Source of the DNA: a bacterium UBP8_UBA817 | Lineage (GTDB): Bacteria > Margulisbacteria > Marinamargulisbacteria > SXXA01 > SICP01 | Direction of reading: 5' to 3' | Assembly: GCA_945898045.1 (NCBI GenBank) | Contig: CAMDGG010000009.1 | Span: 1 to 49,682, forward strand | Length of the DNA: 49,682 nucleotides | In this document: one piece after another, positions 27,620 to 38,306 of the stretch | How positions within the stretch are numbered: position 1 is the first letter of the stretch | Layout of the letters: each line of letters begins with the position of its first letter | Translations under genes and position numbers: made by a program | The notes under the pieces: model-generated | Databases searched by the model: none | Told to the model about the DNA's origin: nothing | Seen by the model: only the letters and a program-made list of their open reading frames with translations

Positions 27620-28006
27620 TTGCCAACCGTAAATCAGCTAATGCGTAACAAACGCAAACCCAAAAGAGTAAAAGGGAAATCCCCAGCACTTCAGAATTGT
27701 CCACAACGTCGTGGTATTTGCACCCGTGTGTATACAACCACTCCAAAAAAACCTAACTCAGCCTTACGTAAAGTTGCCCGTGTTCGTTTGTCTAACGGAT
27801 TCGAAGTAACCGCTTATATTCCTGGAGAAGGACATAACCTTCAAGAACACTCCGTTATCTATATCCGTGGCGGCAGAGTAAAAGACCTTCCAGGTGTAAG
27901 ATATCACGCCGAAAGAGGACGGGGAGATTTACAGGGTGTAGCTGGTAGAAAACAATCTAGATCACTTTACGGCGCGAAAAAAGATAAGAAGAAGAAGGAA
28001 AGCTAA
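27620..28006 (+). CDS. rpsL: 30S ribosomal protein S12
   Basis: A 128-residue decoding-centre protein starting at TTG 27620, with AAGGAG seven bases upstream. The streptomycin-related sites [13 protein letters not shown] and [13 protein letters not shown] have the wild-type sequence. The C-terminus is lysine-rich. First gene of the str-type cluster rpsL-rpsG-fusA-tuf. Confidence 0.97.
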   Translation: MPTVNQLMRNKRKPKRVKGKSPALQNCPQRRGICTRVYTTTPKKPNSALRKVARVRLSNGFEVTAYIPGEGHNLQEHSVIYIRGGRVKDLPGVRYHAERGRGDLQGVAGRKQSRSLYGAKKDKKKKES

Positions 28007-28007
28007 C

Positions 28008-28478
28008 ATGTCTAGAAGAGCAAAAGAATACCGTAAACGCCAATCACCAGATCCAGTTCATGGAAGTCTGGTATTAAGTAAATTCATCAACAAAGTAATG
28101 ATGAGTGGAAAAAAAAGTATCGCACGTGACATCGTTTATCGTGCCCTAGAAATTTTGAGTCAAAAAGTAAATGCACCTGCTGTAGATGCATTTGAAAAAG
28201 CATTACGTAACGCGATTCCTTTGATGGAAGTTCGCTCGCGTCGTGTGGGTGGATCTACATACCAAGTTCCTATGGAAGTACGTGCAGAGCGCGGCGTTTC
28301 TTTAGCAATGCGTTGGTTGATCAATAATTCTCGCACACGTTCAGGACACTCTATGATAGAAAAAATGTCCGCTGAACTGATCGACGCTTACAATGGTGTG
28401 GGTGCTTCAATTAAGAAAAGAGAAGAAACACATAGAATGGCAGAGTCAAACAAAGCATTTGCTCACTTCAGGTGGTAA
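28008..28478 (+). CDS. rpsG: 30S ribosomal protein S7
   Basis: A 156-residue 16S rRNA-binding protein that organises the small-subunit head. MSRRAKEYRKRQSPDPVHGS at the N-terminus, VEVRSRRVGGSTYQVP-type core (MEVRSRRVGGSTYQVPMEV) and the C-terminal NKAFAHFRW are typical. It follows rpsL by one base and precedes fusA by six. Confidence 0.97.
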   Translation: MSRRAKEYRKRQSPDPVHGSLVLSKFINKVMMSGKKSIARDIVYRALEILSQKVNAPAVDAFEKALRNAIPLMEVRSRRVGGSTYQVPMEVRAERGVSLAMRWLINNSRTRSGHSMIEKMSAELIDAYNGVGASIKKREETHRMAESNKAFAHFRW

Positions 28479-28484
28479 TCTGAC

Positions 28485-30569
28485 ATGGAAAAAAAATATA
28501 CACTAAGTCAAATAAGAAATATCGGAATTGCCGCCCACATCGATGCTGGTAAAACCACATTAACAGAACGAATTCTTTTCTATACAGGTAAATCTCACAA
28601 AATTGGTGAAGTACATGATGGTACTGCAACAATGGACTGGATGGTTCAAGAGCAAGAGCGTGGAATCACAATCACTTCAGCTGCGACGACCTGTTATTGG
28701 AAAGAAATCTGCATCAATATTATCGATACACCTGGACACGTTGACTTCACTGTTGAAGTAGAGCGTTCATTGCGTGTATTAGATGGTATGGTTGCCGTTT
28801 TTTGCGCCGTTGCCGGGGTTCAGCCACAAAGCGAAACTGTTTGGCGCCAAGCCGTTAAATACAACGTTCCTAGAATCGCATTCATCAATAAAATGGACAG
28901 AGTCGGAGCCAATTTTGATCGCGCCATTAAAACAATGCGTGACAACCTAGGTGCACGCACTGTTGTTCCTCAGTATCCTATTGGTAACGAAGCAGACTTT
29001 ATCGGTGTCATCGACGTTGTAGACGGAGTAGAGCACTATTATGAAGACGAGAAAGGTATTAACGTAACAACCGTTCCGATTAAACCAGAAAACGAAGCCA
29101 AATACAGAGAGCTGAGAGAAAAGTTGGTAGAAGCAGTTGCAGAAGCCAATGACAGTTACCTAGAGAAATTTATGGAAACTGGCGACCTTTCTAATGACGA
29201 AGTCAAAAAAGCGCTTCGTATTATGACCATTTCTGGTGCCCTTGTCCCTGTATTTTGTGGAACAGCCTTCAAAAATAAAGGCGTACAAACTTTGTTGGAT
29301 GCTATTGCTGACTATTTGCCAGCCCCAACAGATTTGCCACCAGTAGAAGGCATTAATCCAAAAACAGGCGAAACTGAATCACGCGTTTTGGATACCAATG
29401 CAGCCTTTTCAGGACTCGCATTTAAAATACAAACAGATCCTTTTGTAGGACGTTTAACATATTTTAGAATTTATTCTGGTAAGTTATTGCCTGGGAGTTA
29501 TGCCCTAAATTCAACACGCAACAAACGTGAAAGAATTGGCCGTATTCTTCAAATGCATGCCAATACCAGAACCGAATTAAAAGAAGCTTCTGCCGGAGAT
29601 ATCATCGGACTCATCGGTCTAAAAGATACCAAGACTGGAGATACACTTTGTGCAGATGAAAATCCAATTGTCCTAGAAAATATTGATTTTCCAGATCCAG
29701 TTATATTTGTTGCAATTGAACCTAAATCAAAAGCAGATCAAGAAAAAATGTCTTCTGGAATGGAAAAGCTCACTGAAGAAGATCCGACATTTAGCTTTAA
29801 GTCAGATCCAGAAACAGGACAGACTATTATTTCAGGTATGGGAGAATTGCACTTAGAAATCATTACTGATCGCCTAATGCGTGAATTTGCAGTACAAGCC
29901 AACGTCGGAAAGCCACAAGTTGCCTATAGAGAATCTATTTCTTTGAAAGCGAAAGCCGAAGGGAAATTTGTTCGCCAAACAGGTGGTCGTGGTCAATACG
30001 GACACGTTATTTTGGAAATCGAACCACTCGAAAGAGGTAAGGGGTTTGAATTCGAAAGTAAAGTTGTTGGTGGCCGTATTCCTAAAGAATATATCTCTTC
30101 AATTGAAAAAGGTGTTAAAGAAGCCTTTACAACCGGTATCGTTGCTGGTTACAACATGATCGATGTGAAAGTAACTGCATTGGATGGATCTTTCCACCCA
30201 GTCGACTCTTCGGACATTGCCTTCCAAATTGCAGCATCATACGCCGTAAAAGACGCCGTTAAAAATGCAGGTCCCGTCATATTGGAACCGATTATGGCAG
30301 TAGAAGTGGAAGTGCCGGAAGTAAATATGGGTGACGTTATTTCCGATCTTAGTAGTAGAAGAGGGAAAATTGAAAAGATAGAAGTTGGCTTCAATAATAT
30401 TCAAAAAATTGATGCACAAGTTCCTCTTTCTGAAATGTTCGGATATTCAACGACTTTGAGGTCATTAACCCAGGGTCGAGGGGTTTACACCATGCAGTTT
30501 CTTATGTATAGTGAATGCCCTAAACAAGTATTTGAAACCCTTGTAGCAAACAATAAAAATAGCAGATAA
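28485..30569 (+). CDS. fusA: Elongation factor G
   Basis: A 694-residue translocase GTPase. The P-loop AHIDAGKTT (17-25), switch region [21 protein letters not shown] and [10 protein letters not shown] define the G domain; domains II-V follow without interruption ([33 protein letters not shown]). A single copy is seen in the window, in the usual place between rpsG and tuf. Confidence 0.97.
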   Translation: MEKKYTLSQIRNIGIAAHIDAGKTTLTERILFYTGKSHKIGEVHDGTATMDWMVQEQERGITITSAATTCYWKEICINIIDTPGHVDFTVEVERSLRVLDGMVAVFCAVAGVQPQSETVWRQAVKYNVPRIAFINKMDRVGANFDRAIKTMRDNLGARTVVPQYPIGNEADFIGVIDVVDGVEHYYEDEKGINVTTVPIKPENEAKYRELREKLVEAVAEANDSYLEKFMETGDLSNDEVKKALRIMTISGALVPVFCGTAFKNKGVQTLLDAIADYLPAPTDLPPVEGINPKTGETESRVLDTNAAFSGLAFKIQTDPFVGRLTYFRIYSGKLLPGSYALNSTRNKRERIGRILQMHANTRTELKEASAGDIIGLIGLKDTKTGDTLCADENPIVLENIDFPDPVIFVAIEPKSKADQEKMSSGMEKLTEEDPTFSFKSDPETGQTIISGMGELHLEIITDRLMREFAVQANVGKPQVAYRESISLKAKAEGKFVRQTGGRGQYGHVILEIEPLERGKGFEFESKVVGGRIPKEYISSIEKGVKEAFTTGIVAGYNMIDVKVTALDGSFHPVDSSDIAFQIAASYAVKDAVKNAGPVILEPIMAVEVEVPEVNMGDVISDLSSRRGKIEKIEVGFNNIQKIDAQVPLSEMFGYSTTLRSLTQGRGVYTMQFLMYSECPKQVFETLVANNKNSR

Positions 30570-30590
30570 GAATAAAGGAGCGATTTTACA

Positions 30591-31790
30591 ATGGCTAAGG
30601 AAAAGTTCGAGCGAAAAAAACCTCACGTAAATATTGGTACTATTGGTCACGTTGACCATGGAAAAACTTCATTAACAGCAGCAATCACTAAAGTTTTGGC
30701 TTCTAAAGGCTATGCAAAATATATGGCTTATGGCGATATCGATGCTGCTCCAGAAGAAAAAGCGCGTGGAATTACTATTGCAACTGCGCACGTTGAATAC
30801 GAAACAGATAATCGTCACTATGCTCACGTAGATTGTCCTGGACACGCGGATTATGTTAAGAACATGATCACTGGCGCAGCGCAGATGGACGGTGGTATCT
30901 TGGTTGTAAGTGCAGCCGATGGACCTATGCCTCAAACACGTGAACACATTTTGTTGGCTCGCCAAGTAAACGTTCCTTGCCTAGTTGTTTTCTTAAACAA
31001 AACAGACCAAGTTGATGATCCTGAACTAATTGAATTAGTTGAAATGGAATTACGTGAACTTCTTTGTAAATATGATTTCCCTGGTGATGATATTCCTTTC
31101 ATTAAAGGGTCAGCTTTGAAAGTTCTTGAGTCAGACGATACATCAGAAGCAGGTCCTGCAAAATGCATCTGGGAACTTATGGCGGCTGTAGATGCTTACA
31201 TTCCTATTCCAGAGCGTGCAATTGATAAGCCTTTTTTGATGCCAATTGAAGACGTGTTTAGCATAACAGGTCGTGGTACAGTAGGTACTGGCCGGATTGA
31301 GCGTGGAATCGTTAAGGTTGGTGAAGAAGTAGAAATCGTTGGAATGATGGAAGAAACCAAGAAAACAACCGTAACTGGTGTTGAAATGTTTCGTAAGCTT
31401 CTTGACGAAGGTCGTGCGGGAGACAATGTTGGTCTTTTGCTTCGCGGTGTTGAAAAAGAAGATTTAAAACGTGGTCAAGTTTTGGCTAAAACAGGATCTA
31501 TCAAGCCTCACTTTAAATTTGAATCAGAAGTTTATGTTTTGAAGAAAGAAGAAGGCGGACGCCACACACCTTTCTTTAAAGGATATCGCCCTCAGTTTTA
31601 TATCAGGACTACAGATGTAACTGGGGCTATTAAATTGCCAGATGGCGTTGAAATGGTTATGCCTGGTGACAACGTTACAATGGAAGTCGAACTGATTGTT
31701 CCGGTAGCTTGCGAAGAGGGAATGAGATTCGCTATTCGTGAAGGTGGAAGAACAGTGGGTGCGGGTGTTGTAACTAAGATTATTAAATAA
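30591..31790 (+). CDS. tuf: Elongation factor Tu
   Basis: A 399-residue GTPase that delivers aminoacyl-tRNA. GHVDHGKTS (19-27), [27 protein letters not shown] and the guanine-specificity motif NKTD are seen. Domains 2 and 3 are complete, ending in [11 protein letters not shown]. The tight fusA-tuf-rpsJ spacing shows continuous transcription into the S10 cluster. Confidence 0.97.
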   Translation: MAKEKFERKKPHVNIGTIGHVDHGKTSLTAAITKVLASKGYAKYMAYGDIDAAPEEKARGITIATAHVEYETDNRHYAHVDCPGHADYVKNMITGAAQMDGGILVVSAADGPMPQTREHILLARQVNVPCLVVFLNKTDQVDDPELIELVEMELRELLCKYDFPGDDIPFIKGSALKVLESDDTSEAGPAKCIWELMAAVDAYIPIPERAIDKPFLMPIEDVFSITGRGTVGTGRIERGIVKVGEEVEIVGMMEETKKTTVTGVEMFRKLLDEGRAGDNVGLLLRGVEKEDLKRGQVLAKTGSIKPHFKFESEVYVLKKEEGGRHTPFFKGYRPQFYIRTTDVTGAIKLPDGVEMVMPGDNVTMEVELIVPVACEEGMRFAIREGGRTVGAGVVTKIIK

Positions 31791-31813
31791 GTAGTAGTTG
31801 AAGGAAGAGTATA

Positions 31814-32149
31814 GTGTCTGAAGGTCAGCGTAAATCGCATAGTCAACAAAAAATAAGAATAAGATTGAAAGCGTTTGATCATGCAGTAATTGATCAATCT
31901 GCTGAAAAAATTGTTAATACAGCACAGCGGTCAGGGGCTAAGGTTTTAGGACCTATCCCTTTGCCAACCCAACGAAAAGTTTGGTGTGTGCTTAAATCTC
32001 CACACGTTAATAAGCGTGGAGGAGAGCACTATGAAATTCGTATTCATAAGCGCTTGATTGATATTGTAGACCCCCCCACTTCAACTGTTGATGCCCTCAT
32101 GCAATTAGACTTGCCAGCTGGCGTGAATATAGAAATAAAACTGAATTAG
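31814..32149 (+). CDS. rpsJ: 30S ribosomal protein S10
   Basis: A 111-residue small-subunit protein that also binds NusG. It starts at GTG 31814 with a GAAGGAAGAG site. [38 protein letters not shown] and the loop [16 protein letters not shown] are diagnostic. First gene of the S10 block; S10 reaches only about 9 bases before rplC. Confidence 0.96.
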   Translation: MSEGQRKSHSQQKIRIRLKAFDHAVIDQSAEKIVNTAQRSGAKVLGPIPLPTQRKVWCVLKSPHVNKRGGEHYEIRIHKRLIDIVDPPTSTVDALMQLDLPAGVNIEIKLN

Positions 32150-32158
32150 GAAATCGTC

Positions 32159-32779
32159 ATGGAAAAGTTTTTGTTAGGTAAGAAATTAGGTATGACACAG
32201 GTAATGGATGACGACGGTGTCGTTGTTCCTGTTACTGTTCTTGAAGTTAAGAGTTGTACAGTTCTGAAAGTCTTGACCAAAGAAACACATGGTTACAACG
32301 CAATACTTATAGGTTTTGAAGAAGCAAAAGATAAAGCTTTGAATAGTCCTAAAAGAGGATTCTTTGCAAAGCTTGAGTCCAAGCCATTTAGATATCTCAA
32401 GGAGTTTCGTGTAGACGATGTGTCCTCATTTTCTCCACAACAAATAATTACTCCTGACGTATTTTCTATTAATGATATGATTTCTGTTCGCTCCAAATCA
32501 ATTGGTCGCGGTTTTACAGGAACAATCAAACGACATAACTTCTCAAGAGGTCCAATGTCTCATGGTTCAAAGAGCCATCGTATCCCTGGATCAATTGGTG
32601 CAGGAACAACGCCTGGTCGCGTTGTAAAAGGTAAAAAAATGCCAGGTCATTATGGAGATAGCACAGTGACCATTCGCAATCTACGTGTTGTAAGAACAAA
32701 TCTAGAGTCTGGATATATTTTGGTCGAAGGTGCTGTGCCTGGAAAGAAAAATAATTTGGTGGAAATCGTAGGATCATGA
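32159..32779 (+). CDS. rplC: 50S ribosomal protein L3
   Basis: A 206-residue early-assembly protein. LLGKKLGMTQVMDDDG at the start, the long loop region GTIKRHNFSRGPMSHGSKSHR with PGSIGAGTTPGRVVKGKKMPGH, and VRTNLESGYILVEGAVPG are family blocks. It overlaps rplD by four bases. Confidence 0.97.
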   Translation: MEKFLLGKKLGMTQVMDDDGVVVPVTVLEVKSCTVLKVLTKETHGYNAILIGFEEAKDKALNSPKRGFFAKLESKPFRYLKEFRVDDVSSFSPQQIITPDVFSINDMISVRSKSIGRGFTGTIKRHNFSRGPMSHGSKSHRIPGSIGAGTTPGRVVKGKKMPGHYGDSTVTIRNLRVVRTNLESGYILVEGAVPGKKNNLVEIVGS

Positions 32780-33402
32780 AAATTAAAGAATTAACTTTAC
32801 CTGTCTTTTCATTAGAAAATGGAAAGAAGCTACAAGATGAGACAATGGTATTTGCGAAAGAAAAAGGTGTGGATAACACGCATATTTTTTACTTAACCAA
32901 AAAGTACCAGCAGGCTGGCTCTAGAGCTGGTACTGCGTCTACAAAAACTCTCTCAGAAGTTTCTGGTGGAGGTTCAAAGCCATTTAAACAAAAGGGTACT
33001 GGTAGGGCAAGACGTGGGTCCAATCGTACAGTATTAAGACCTGGTGGAGGTGTTGTTTTCGGGCCTAGCCCAAGATCTTTTGCACACAAACTTAACAAAA
33101 AAATGGTCAAAAATGCTATCCTTGGTGCTTTGATTGAAAATAAAGAAAATATTCACGTGATTAAGTTTGACAATCCAGATTTAAAAACAAAACAAGTTGC
33201 TGCTTTTATTGGCGAAAGTACGGCGCCTTTAGTAATTGTGAAATCTTTTGATTCTTCTCTTTTCAGAGCCGCAAGAAACATTTACGGTATGAAGCTTTGC
33301 AGTGTTTATTCTATTCCTATTGAAAAATTACTTGCCAGCAATAAAGTGTTGATTGAGCAAGATGCATGGGATGTTTTGAAAGAGGTGAATTCACATGAGT
33401 AG
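32776..33402 (+). CDS. rplD: 50S ribosomal protein L4
   Basis: A 208-residue protein lining the exit tunnel; in E. coli it also represses the S10 operon. The tunnel loop has GGSKPFKQKGTGRARRGSNR and GGVVFGPSPRSFAHKLNKK. It overlaps rplC by four bases and rplW by eight, so the three are coupled. Confidence 0.96.
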   Translation: MKIKELTLPVFSLENGKKLQDETMVFAKEKGVDNTHIFYLTKKYQQAGSRAGTASTKTLSEVSGGGSKPFKQKGTGRARRGSNRTVLRPGGGVVFGPSPRSFAHKLNKKMVKNAILGALIENKENIHVIKFDNPDLKTKQVAAFIGESTAPLVIVKSFDSSLFRAARNIYGMKLCSVYSIPIEKLLASNKVLIEQDAWDVLKEVNSHE

Positions 33403-33676
33403 TATTTTAAAAAGAGCCATTGTGTCTGAAAAGACATCCATGCATTTAAAGAAAAATAAATATACATTTGAAGTAAGTCCTGATGTTAATAAAATTCAAA
33501 TCGAAAAGAAAATTGCTGATAAATTTAATGTCAAAGTAGAAGCCGTGAATGTTTTAAACCGTAAAGGAAAAAAGCGTAGAAAAGGCCGTATTGAAGGACG
33601 TATGCAAGATCGTAAATTTGCAATAGTTACACTTGCTGATGGTCAGACAATTGATGAAATCAAGGGATTATTTTAG
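33395..33676 (+). CDS. rplW: 50S ribosomal protein L23
   Basis: A 93-residue protein at the tunnel exit, where trigger factor and SRP dock. LKRAIVSEKTSMHLKKNKYTF is the conserved N-terminal stretch and KVEAVNVLNRKGKKRRKG the rRNA-binding loop. It overlaps the end of rplD by eight bases. Confidence 0.95.
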   Translation: MSSILKRAIVSEKTSMHLKKNKYTFEVSPDVNKIQIEKKIADKFNVKVEAVNVLNRKGKKRRKGRIEGRMQDRKFAIVTLADGQTIDEIKGLF

Positions 33677-33685
33677 GATAAAATT

Positions 33686-34510
33686 ATGGGACTTAAAAAA
33701 TATAAACCAACATCTGCAGCTATAAGAACGCGTCAAATTCTTGATTATAAAGAAATCACTACGACAACCCCTGAGAAATCTTTATTACGTCCTATGTCTA
33801 CTCAAGCAGGCCGTAATAACATGGGGCGCGTTACCGTCCGCCATCGTGGTGGTGGAAACAAACGTCAGTTTCGTGTGATTGATTTCAAAAGAAATAAAGA
33901 AAATCCAGCTGTAGTTAAATCTATTGAGTATGATCCAAACCGCTCTGCTTTTATTTCCCTACTTCACTATAACGATGGCGTAAAAAGTTACATCGTTGCA
34001 CCTAATAAACTAGAAGTTGGAGCAACTGTTCAATCTGGTGAAAACGCCGAAATCAAAATTGGCAATACACTTCCTCTTTCTCAAATACCAGTTGGCAGCA
34101 TCATACATAATATTGAATTAACTATAGGTAAAGGCGCTCAGTTGGCACGTTCAGCTGGTGCACAAGCTACACTTCAAGCAAAGCATGAAGAATATGGGTC
34201 CGTTAAATTGCCTTCTGGTGAAGTACGTTTGATTCATTTAAGATGCAGAGCTACGATTGGTGGTGTTGGTAACGTTGATAAACGTAACAAAGTTGTTGGT
34301 AAAGCGGGTGCGACTCGTTGGAACAAACGTAGACCACAAGTCCGTGGAGCTGTTATGAATGCCTGTGATCACCCACACGGTGGTGGAGAAGGACGTGCAC
34401 CAGTTGGACGTTCAGGACCTATGACCCCTTGGGGCAAACCTGCATTAGGATATAAAACGCGTAAAAAGAAAAAAACTTCTTCAACCTTTATTGTAAGAAG
34501 ACGTAAGTAG
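33686..34510 (+). CDS. rplB: 50S ribosomal protein L2
   Basis: A 274-residue protein important for subunit joining and peptidyl transfer. Conserved [54 protein letters not shown] and the C-terminal [18 protein letters not shown] with its essential histidine are all present. Confidence 0.97.
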   Translation: MGLKKYKPTSAAIRTRQILDYKEITTTTPEKSLLRPMSTQAGRNNMGRVTVRHRGGGNKRQFRVIDFKRNKENPAVVKSIEYDPNRSAFISLLHYNDGVKSYIVAPNKLEVGATVQSGENAEIKIGNTLPLSQIPVGSIIHNIELTIGKGAQLARSAGAQATLQAKHEEYGSVKLPSGEVRLIHLRCRATIGGVGNVDKRNKVVGKAGATRWNKRRPQVRGAVMNACDHPHGGGEGRAPVGRSGPMTPWGKPALGYKTRKKKKTSSTFIVRRRK

Positions 34511-34520
34511 GAGGACGACC

Positions 34521-34793
34521 TTGGCTAGATCATTAAAAAAAGGGCCTTATATTCTTAAATCCCTTTTAGAAAAAATTGAAGAAGCAAATAGTGCTAATGA
34601 CAAGAAATTGATCAAAACCTGGTCACGTGCATCTTGTATTATCCCAGAAATGATTGGACATACCATTGCAGTTCATAATGGAAAAAAACATGTTCCAGTT
34701 TATATTCAAGAAAACATGATTGGCCACAAGTTAGGTGAATTTTCACCAACAAGAACCTTTAAGGGCCATGGCGGAGATAAAGGGAAGAAATAA
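34521..34793 (+). CDS. rpsS: 30S ribosomal protein S19
   Basis: A 90-residue head protein starting at TTG 34521 behind [50 protein letters not shown] and [18 protein letters not shown] match the family. Its last base is the first base of the rplV start codon. Confidence 0.97.
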   Translation: MARSLKKGPYILKSLLEKIEEANSANDKKLIKTWSRASCIIPEMIGHTIAVHNGKKHVPVYIQENMIGHKLGEFSPTRTFKGHGGDKGKK

Positions 34794-35254
34794 TGCCTGT
34801 AGAAAAAGAAGAAGTTAGCTCAGAAGTAGAAACAAAAAAGAAACAAGCTGTTAAAAAATCAGCGAAGTTACCTAAAAAAGATAAGGCACTTGTTCAAAAA
34901 ACATGTGCAGTAGATGAAGTAAGGGCTGAAGCTAAATTTATTAGAATTTCACCCATCAAAGTTCAAAGAGTTGCCAATGTCGTTCGGGGTCAATCTGTTG
35001 AGAAAGCTTTGTTTATGCTCAAGCGTCTCCCTCATAAAGGTGCAAGAATTTTATATAAAGTTCTATTCTCTGCCGCCTCTAATGCCGTTCATAATCATGA
35101 GCTAAATGGTCACCCTCTAAAAATTTCAACTTTGTTAATTAATGAAGGCCCTAGACTCAAAAGATTCCAACCGAAAGCACGTGGACGGATTTATGAAATT
35201 TTGAAACGGACAAGTCATATCACTGTGGGCTTGAAGTCGGCAAAGGGAGAATAG
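34793..35254 (+). CDS. rplV: 50S ribosomal protein L22 with lysine-rich N-terminal extension
   Basis: A 153-residue tunnel protein. The L22 core starts near residue 45 (AEAKFIRISPIKVQRVANVV) and includes the hairpin end GPRLKRFQPKARGRIYEILK. The first 44 residues are a Lys/Glu/Val-rich, low-complexity extension not found in the roughly 110-residue standard L22. No internal ATG near the core has a better ribosome site, and ATG 34793 overlaps the rpsS stop, so the extension seems to be translated. Confidence 0.94.
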   Translation: MPVEKEEVSSEVETKKKQAVKKSAKLPKKDKALVQKTCAVDEVRAEAKFIRISPIKVQRVANVVRGQSVEKALFMLKRLPHKGARILYKVLFSAASNAVHNHELNGHPLKISTLLINEGPRLKRFQPKARGRIYEILKRTSHITVGLKSAKGE

Positions 35255-35257
35255 ACA

Positions 35258-35941
35258 ATGGGTCAAAAAGCAAATCCGAAATCACTTAGAGTCGGTATTA
35301 TAAATGATTGGGATTCTACATGGTTTGGTTTAAAAAATTATGGAACGCTTCTATTTGAAGATTATCAAATTAGAGATCTATTAAAAGATTCTTTTGCAAG
35401 AGCAGGGGTTTCACACATTCAAATTGATAGGAAATCCAATTTAACAGAAGTTAAAGTTTATGTGGCACGTTCAGGCGTAGTCGTTGGAAAGAAAGGTCTT
35501 GATGTTGGCGTTATGAAAGACGAAATTAAAAAGCGCATTGGTAAAGATGTAAATATCATTATCATCGACGAAAAAGCACCTGACATTAACGCAAAACTAT
35601 TGGGTGAATGGATTGCTATTCAATTAGAAAAGAGAACCCCATTCAGACGAGCCATGAAAATGGCGGTTCAAAAAGCGTTGAAATCTGGTGCCAAAGGAAT
35701 CAAAGTTAATTGTTCTGGACGTTTAGGTGGAGCAGAAATTGCAAGAAGTGAATGGTCACGCGAAGGCAAGGTGCCTTTACATACATTTCGAGCTGATATA
35801 GACTATGCTTTTTCTGAAGCGCTAACGACCTATGGAAAAATAGGTGTTAAGGTGTGGGTCTATAAAGGTGAAGTTCTACAAAAAAAAAGAAAATCACTTA
35901 TTGAAGAGTCGACAGAGAACGCGTCGACAACTAAAGGGTAA
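35258..35941 (+). CDS. rpsC: 30S ribosomal protein S3
   Basis: A 227-residue protein at the mRNA entry. MGQKANPKSLRVGIINDWDS at the start, the KH domain (VYVARSGVVVGKKGLDVGVM) and the C-terminal domain with KVNCSGRLGGAEIARSEW and DYAFSEALTTYGKIGVKVW are typical. A short polar tail follows. Confidence 0.96.
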   Translation: MGQKANPKSLRVGIINDWDSTWFGLKNYGTLLFEDYQIRDLLKDSFARAGVSHIQIDRKSNLTEVKVYVARSGVVVGKKGLDVGVMKDEIKKRIGKDVNIIIIDEKAPDINAKLLGEWIAIQLEKRTPFRRAMKMAVQKALKSGAKGIKVNCSGRLGGAEIARSEWSREGKVPLHTFRADIDYAFSEALTTYGKIGVKVWVYKGEVLQKKRKSLIEESTENASTTKG

Positions 35942-35959
35942 GGAAGTAGAGTTATTGCC

Positions 35960-36373
35960 ATGTTAATGCCTAAAAAAACGAAATACAGAAAAACACAGCG
36001 CGGTCGTAATCGTGGTCTTGCCTACAGAGGCAACAGCATTGCTTTCGGAGATTTTGGTCTTCAATCGCTTACTGCTGGAAATGTTACAGATAGACAAATT
36101 GAAGCAGCTAGACGAGCTATGACACGTTATATTAAACGTGGGGGGAAAGTTTGGATTCGCATTTTCCCTGATAAAAGTATTACAAAATTACCTGCTGAAA
36201 CACGTATGGGTAAAGGAAAGGGTAGCCCTGAGTTTTGGGTTGCTGTTGTTAAACCTGGACACATGTTATTCGAGCTAGGTGGTGTTTCACCAGAAGTGGC
36301 AAAAGAAGCCCTTCGTTTGGCTTCTCACAAACTAGGCGTTAAAACCAAGTACATTGTGAAGTCAGAGTTTTAA
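35960..36373 (+). CDS. rplP: 50S ribosomal protein L16
   Basis: A 137-residue protein near the A-site tRNA elbow. [19 protein letters not shown] at the N-terminus matches the family, which supports ATG 35960 over the ATG two codons later. [11 protein letters not shown]-type sequence ([19 protein letters not shown]), [20 protein letters not shown] and [20 protein letters not shown] follow. Confidence 0.97.
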   Translation: MLMPKKTKYRKTQRGRNRGLAYRGNSIAFGDFGLQSLTAGNVTDRQIEAARRAMTRYIKRGGKVWIRIFPDKSITKLPAETRMGKGKGSPEFWVAVVKPGHMLFELGGVSPEVAKEALRLASHKLGVKTKYIVKSEF

Positions 36374-36385
36374 GAGGAGAGTTAA

Positions 36386-36574
36386 GTGGATATTAATGAA
36401 ATTAAAAAATTAACTAAAGAAGAGCTAGTAACAAAGCTCGCTGACTTACGCAAAGAACTAGATGATGCCAAATTCAACATCACTACAGGTGCTTTGAAAA
36501 ACTCTTCAATCATTGCGAATTTCAGAAAAGACATTGCAAGAGTCTTAACTGTCGTAAATGCTAAAGGAGAATAG
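36386..36574 (+). CDS. rpmC: 50S ribosomal protein L29
   Basis: A 62-residue two-helix protein at the tunnel exit, starting at GTG 36386. ELVTKLADLRKELDDAKFNI and the later FRKDIARVLTVVNAK match L29. It lies two bases before rpsQ. Confidence 0.92.
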   Translation: MDINEIKKLTKEELVTKLADLRKELDDAKFNITTGALKNSSIIANFRKDIARVLTVVNAKGE

Positions 36575-36575
36575 G

Positions 36576-36839
36576 GTGAGTACAGAAAGAAATACAAGAA
36601 AACAGATCATTGGTGACGTTATTAAGAAATCTGGAACTAAAACAATTTCAGTTCTAGTAGAAACACTAAAACGCCACGAACTTTACGGTAAAGTTTACAA
36701 GGTATCTAAAAAGTATTTGGTACACGACGATGCAGAAATTGCTTCCGTTGGTGACAAAGTAGTCGTAAGTTCATGCCGACCTATTAGCAAGCAAAAAAGA
36801 TGGCGCTTAGTTTCTAAGATAGCCGCCAGTACTAAGTAA
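36576..36839 (+). CDS. rpsQ: 30S ribosomal protein S17
   Basis: An 87-residue OB-fold protein. The start is GTG 36576, immediately after the rpmC stop, with AGGAGAA inside the end of rpmC; the longer frame to 36558 is inside rpm[41 protein letters not shown] and [13 protein letters not shown] are conserved. Confidence 0.95.
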   Translation: MSTERNTRKQIIGDVIKKSGTKTISVLVETLKRHELYGKVYKVSKKYLVHDDAEIASVGDKVVVSSCRPISKQKRWRLVSKIAASTK

Positions 36840-36853
36840 AGAAGGGCGCTGAA

Positions 36854-37222
36854 ATGATACAAGTTGAGTCAAGGTTAGAAGTCGCAGATAACTCAGGTGC
36901 AAAAGAATTACTTTGCATAAGAGTCCTGGGTGGTTCAAAACGTAAATACGCTAGAGTTGGCGACAAGATTATATGTGTTGTCAAAAAAGCGATTGCACAA
37001 GGTCAAGTTAAAAAAAGTGAAATCGTTACTGCTGTTGTAGCAAGAACTGTAAGAAACATTCAGAGAAAAGATGGAACCGTTGTTCGTTTTGACGACAATG
37101 CAGCCGTTATCATTAATAAAGATGGTAACCCTAAGGGCACACGTATTTTTGGACCTATACCTCGCGAGTTAAGAGATAAGAATTTTATGAAAATTATTTC
37201 ACTTGCTTCGGACGTCGTATAG
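36854..37222 (+). CDS. rplN: 50S ribosomal protein L14
   Basis: A 122-residue protein of the subunit interface. [54 protein letters not shown] and [20 protein letters not shown] are textbook L14. Confidence 0.97.
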   Translation: MIQVESRLEVADNSGAKELLCIRVLGGSKRKYARVGDKIICVVKKAIAQGQVKKSEIVTAVVARTVRNIQRKDGTVVRFDDNAAVIINKDGNPKGTRIFGPIPRELRDKNFMKIISLASDVV

Positions 37223-37228
37223 GAGACT

Positions 37229-37540
37229 ATGATGAATAAATTTAAAAAAGGCGATAATGTTATTGTAATCTCAGGTAAGGACCGTGGTAAATCAGGGATA
37301 ATTGAAAAAGTTTTTCCAGAAAAAAACGAAATCCTCATTGAAAACATTAATGTGATTAAACGTCACATGAAACCTACCCAAGATTCCAAGGGCGGTATTA
37401 TTGAAAAAGCATCTCCGCTGCCTTGGTCAAAAGTGAAAGCAATTTGTTCTAAAACACAAAAGCCAACACGTGTTAGATTTGTTCTGAAAAATGATAAGAA
37501 AGTTAGAGAAGCCAAAGTTAGTGGAAAGGTATTGGAGTAA
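37229..37540 (+). CDS. rplX: 50S ribosomal protein L24
   Basis: A 103-residue KOW-domain assembly initiator. KKGDNVIVISGKDRGKSGII is the KOW motif and ENINVIKRHMKPTQDSKGGI the second conserved block. Two adjacent ATGs (37229, 37232) are possible starts. Confidence 0.95.
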   Translation: MMNKFKKGDNVIVISGKDRGKSGIIEKVFPEKNEILIENINVIKRHMKPTQDSKGGIIEKASPLPWSKVKAICSKTQKPTRVRFVLKNDKKVREAKVSGKVLE

Positions 37541-37544
37541 TAAA

Positions 37545-38099
37545 ATGTCCACACTGAAAAAACGTTATACAGATGTAATTAGAAAGAAAATGATTGACGA
37601 AGATCGTTATAAAAACGTGATGCAAGTCCCTAAGCTTGTAAAAATAATCATAAACCGTGGTTTGGGTGAAGCGACAGCTAATTCAAAAGCGGTAGATCTT
37701 AGCTTAGAAACTTTATACGCTATTTCTGGTCAAAAGCCAGTTGCAACAAAAGCTAAGAAATCAATTTCAAACTTTAAATTGCGTCAAGGTCAAGTCATTG
37801 GCTGTAAAGTGACATTACGTTCGGACAGAATGTATGACTTTTTAACTAAATTTGTCAATATTTGTCTTCCTAGAATTCGTGACTTTAGAGGTGTTCCTGC
37901 ATCTGGATTTGATGGCCGTGGTAATTACACTCTAGGCATCAAAGAAGACATCATTTTTCCAGAAGCATCACAAGAGAAAATGGACCGTATTCGTGGATTT
38001 GACATTTCATTCGTCACCTCTGCAAAAACAGACTACGAGGCCTTTTTATTGCTTAAAGAATTTGGCATGCCTTTTAGAACAGAACTAAAGAAGAAATAG
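37545..38099 (+). CDS. rplE: 50S ribosomal protein L5
   Basis: A 184-residue 5S rRNA-binding protein. ATG 37545 is chosen because it follows the rplX stop directly and gives the normal N-terminus ([16 protein letters not shown]); the frame stays open into rpl[50 protein letters not shown] and [20 protein letters not shown] are conserved. Confidence 0.96.
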   Translation: MSTLKKRYTDVIRKKMIDEDRYKNVMQVPKLVKIIINRGLGEATANSKAVDLSLETLYAISGQKPVATKAKKSISNFKLRQGQVIGCKVTLRSDRMYDFLTKFVNICLPRIRDFRGVPASGFDGRGNYTLGIKEDIIFPEASQEKMDRIRGFDISFVTSAKTDYEAFLLLKEFGMPFRTELKKK

Positions 38100-38110
38100 G
38101 AAGGAACATA

Positions 38111-38293
38111 ATGGCAAAAACATCAATGATTATTAAGAACAACGAAAAAGAAGGTACAGTACAACACCGTAATCGGTGCCAAGTATGTGGAAGACCTAGA
38201 GGTTTTTTGAGATTTTTTAAACTATGCCGAATTTGTTTTAGAACACTCGCCAGTAATGCAAAATTACCCGGTGTAAAAAAGTCATCTTGGTAA
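38111..38293 (+). CDS. rpsN: 30S ribosomal protein S14, short zinc-binding type
   Basis: A 60-residue protein with CQVC and CRIC, two CxxC pairs at about residues 22-25 and 38-41 that bind zinc. This compact type is usual in Firmicutes, Actinobacteria, spirochaetes and several deep lineages, whereas most Proteobacteria have the roughly 100-residue zinc-free form. The end, LPGVKKSSW, is typical. Confidence 0.96.
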   Translation: MAKTSMIIKNNEKEGTVQHRNRCQVCGRPRGFLRFFKLCRICFRTLASNAKLPGVKKSSW

Positions 38294-38306
38294 CCGGAGG
38301 AATATA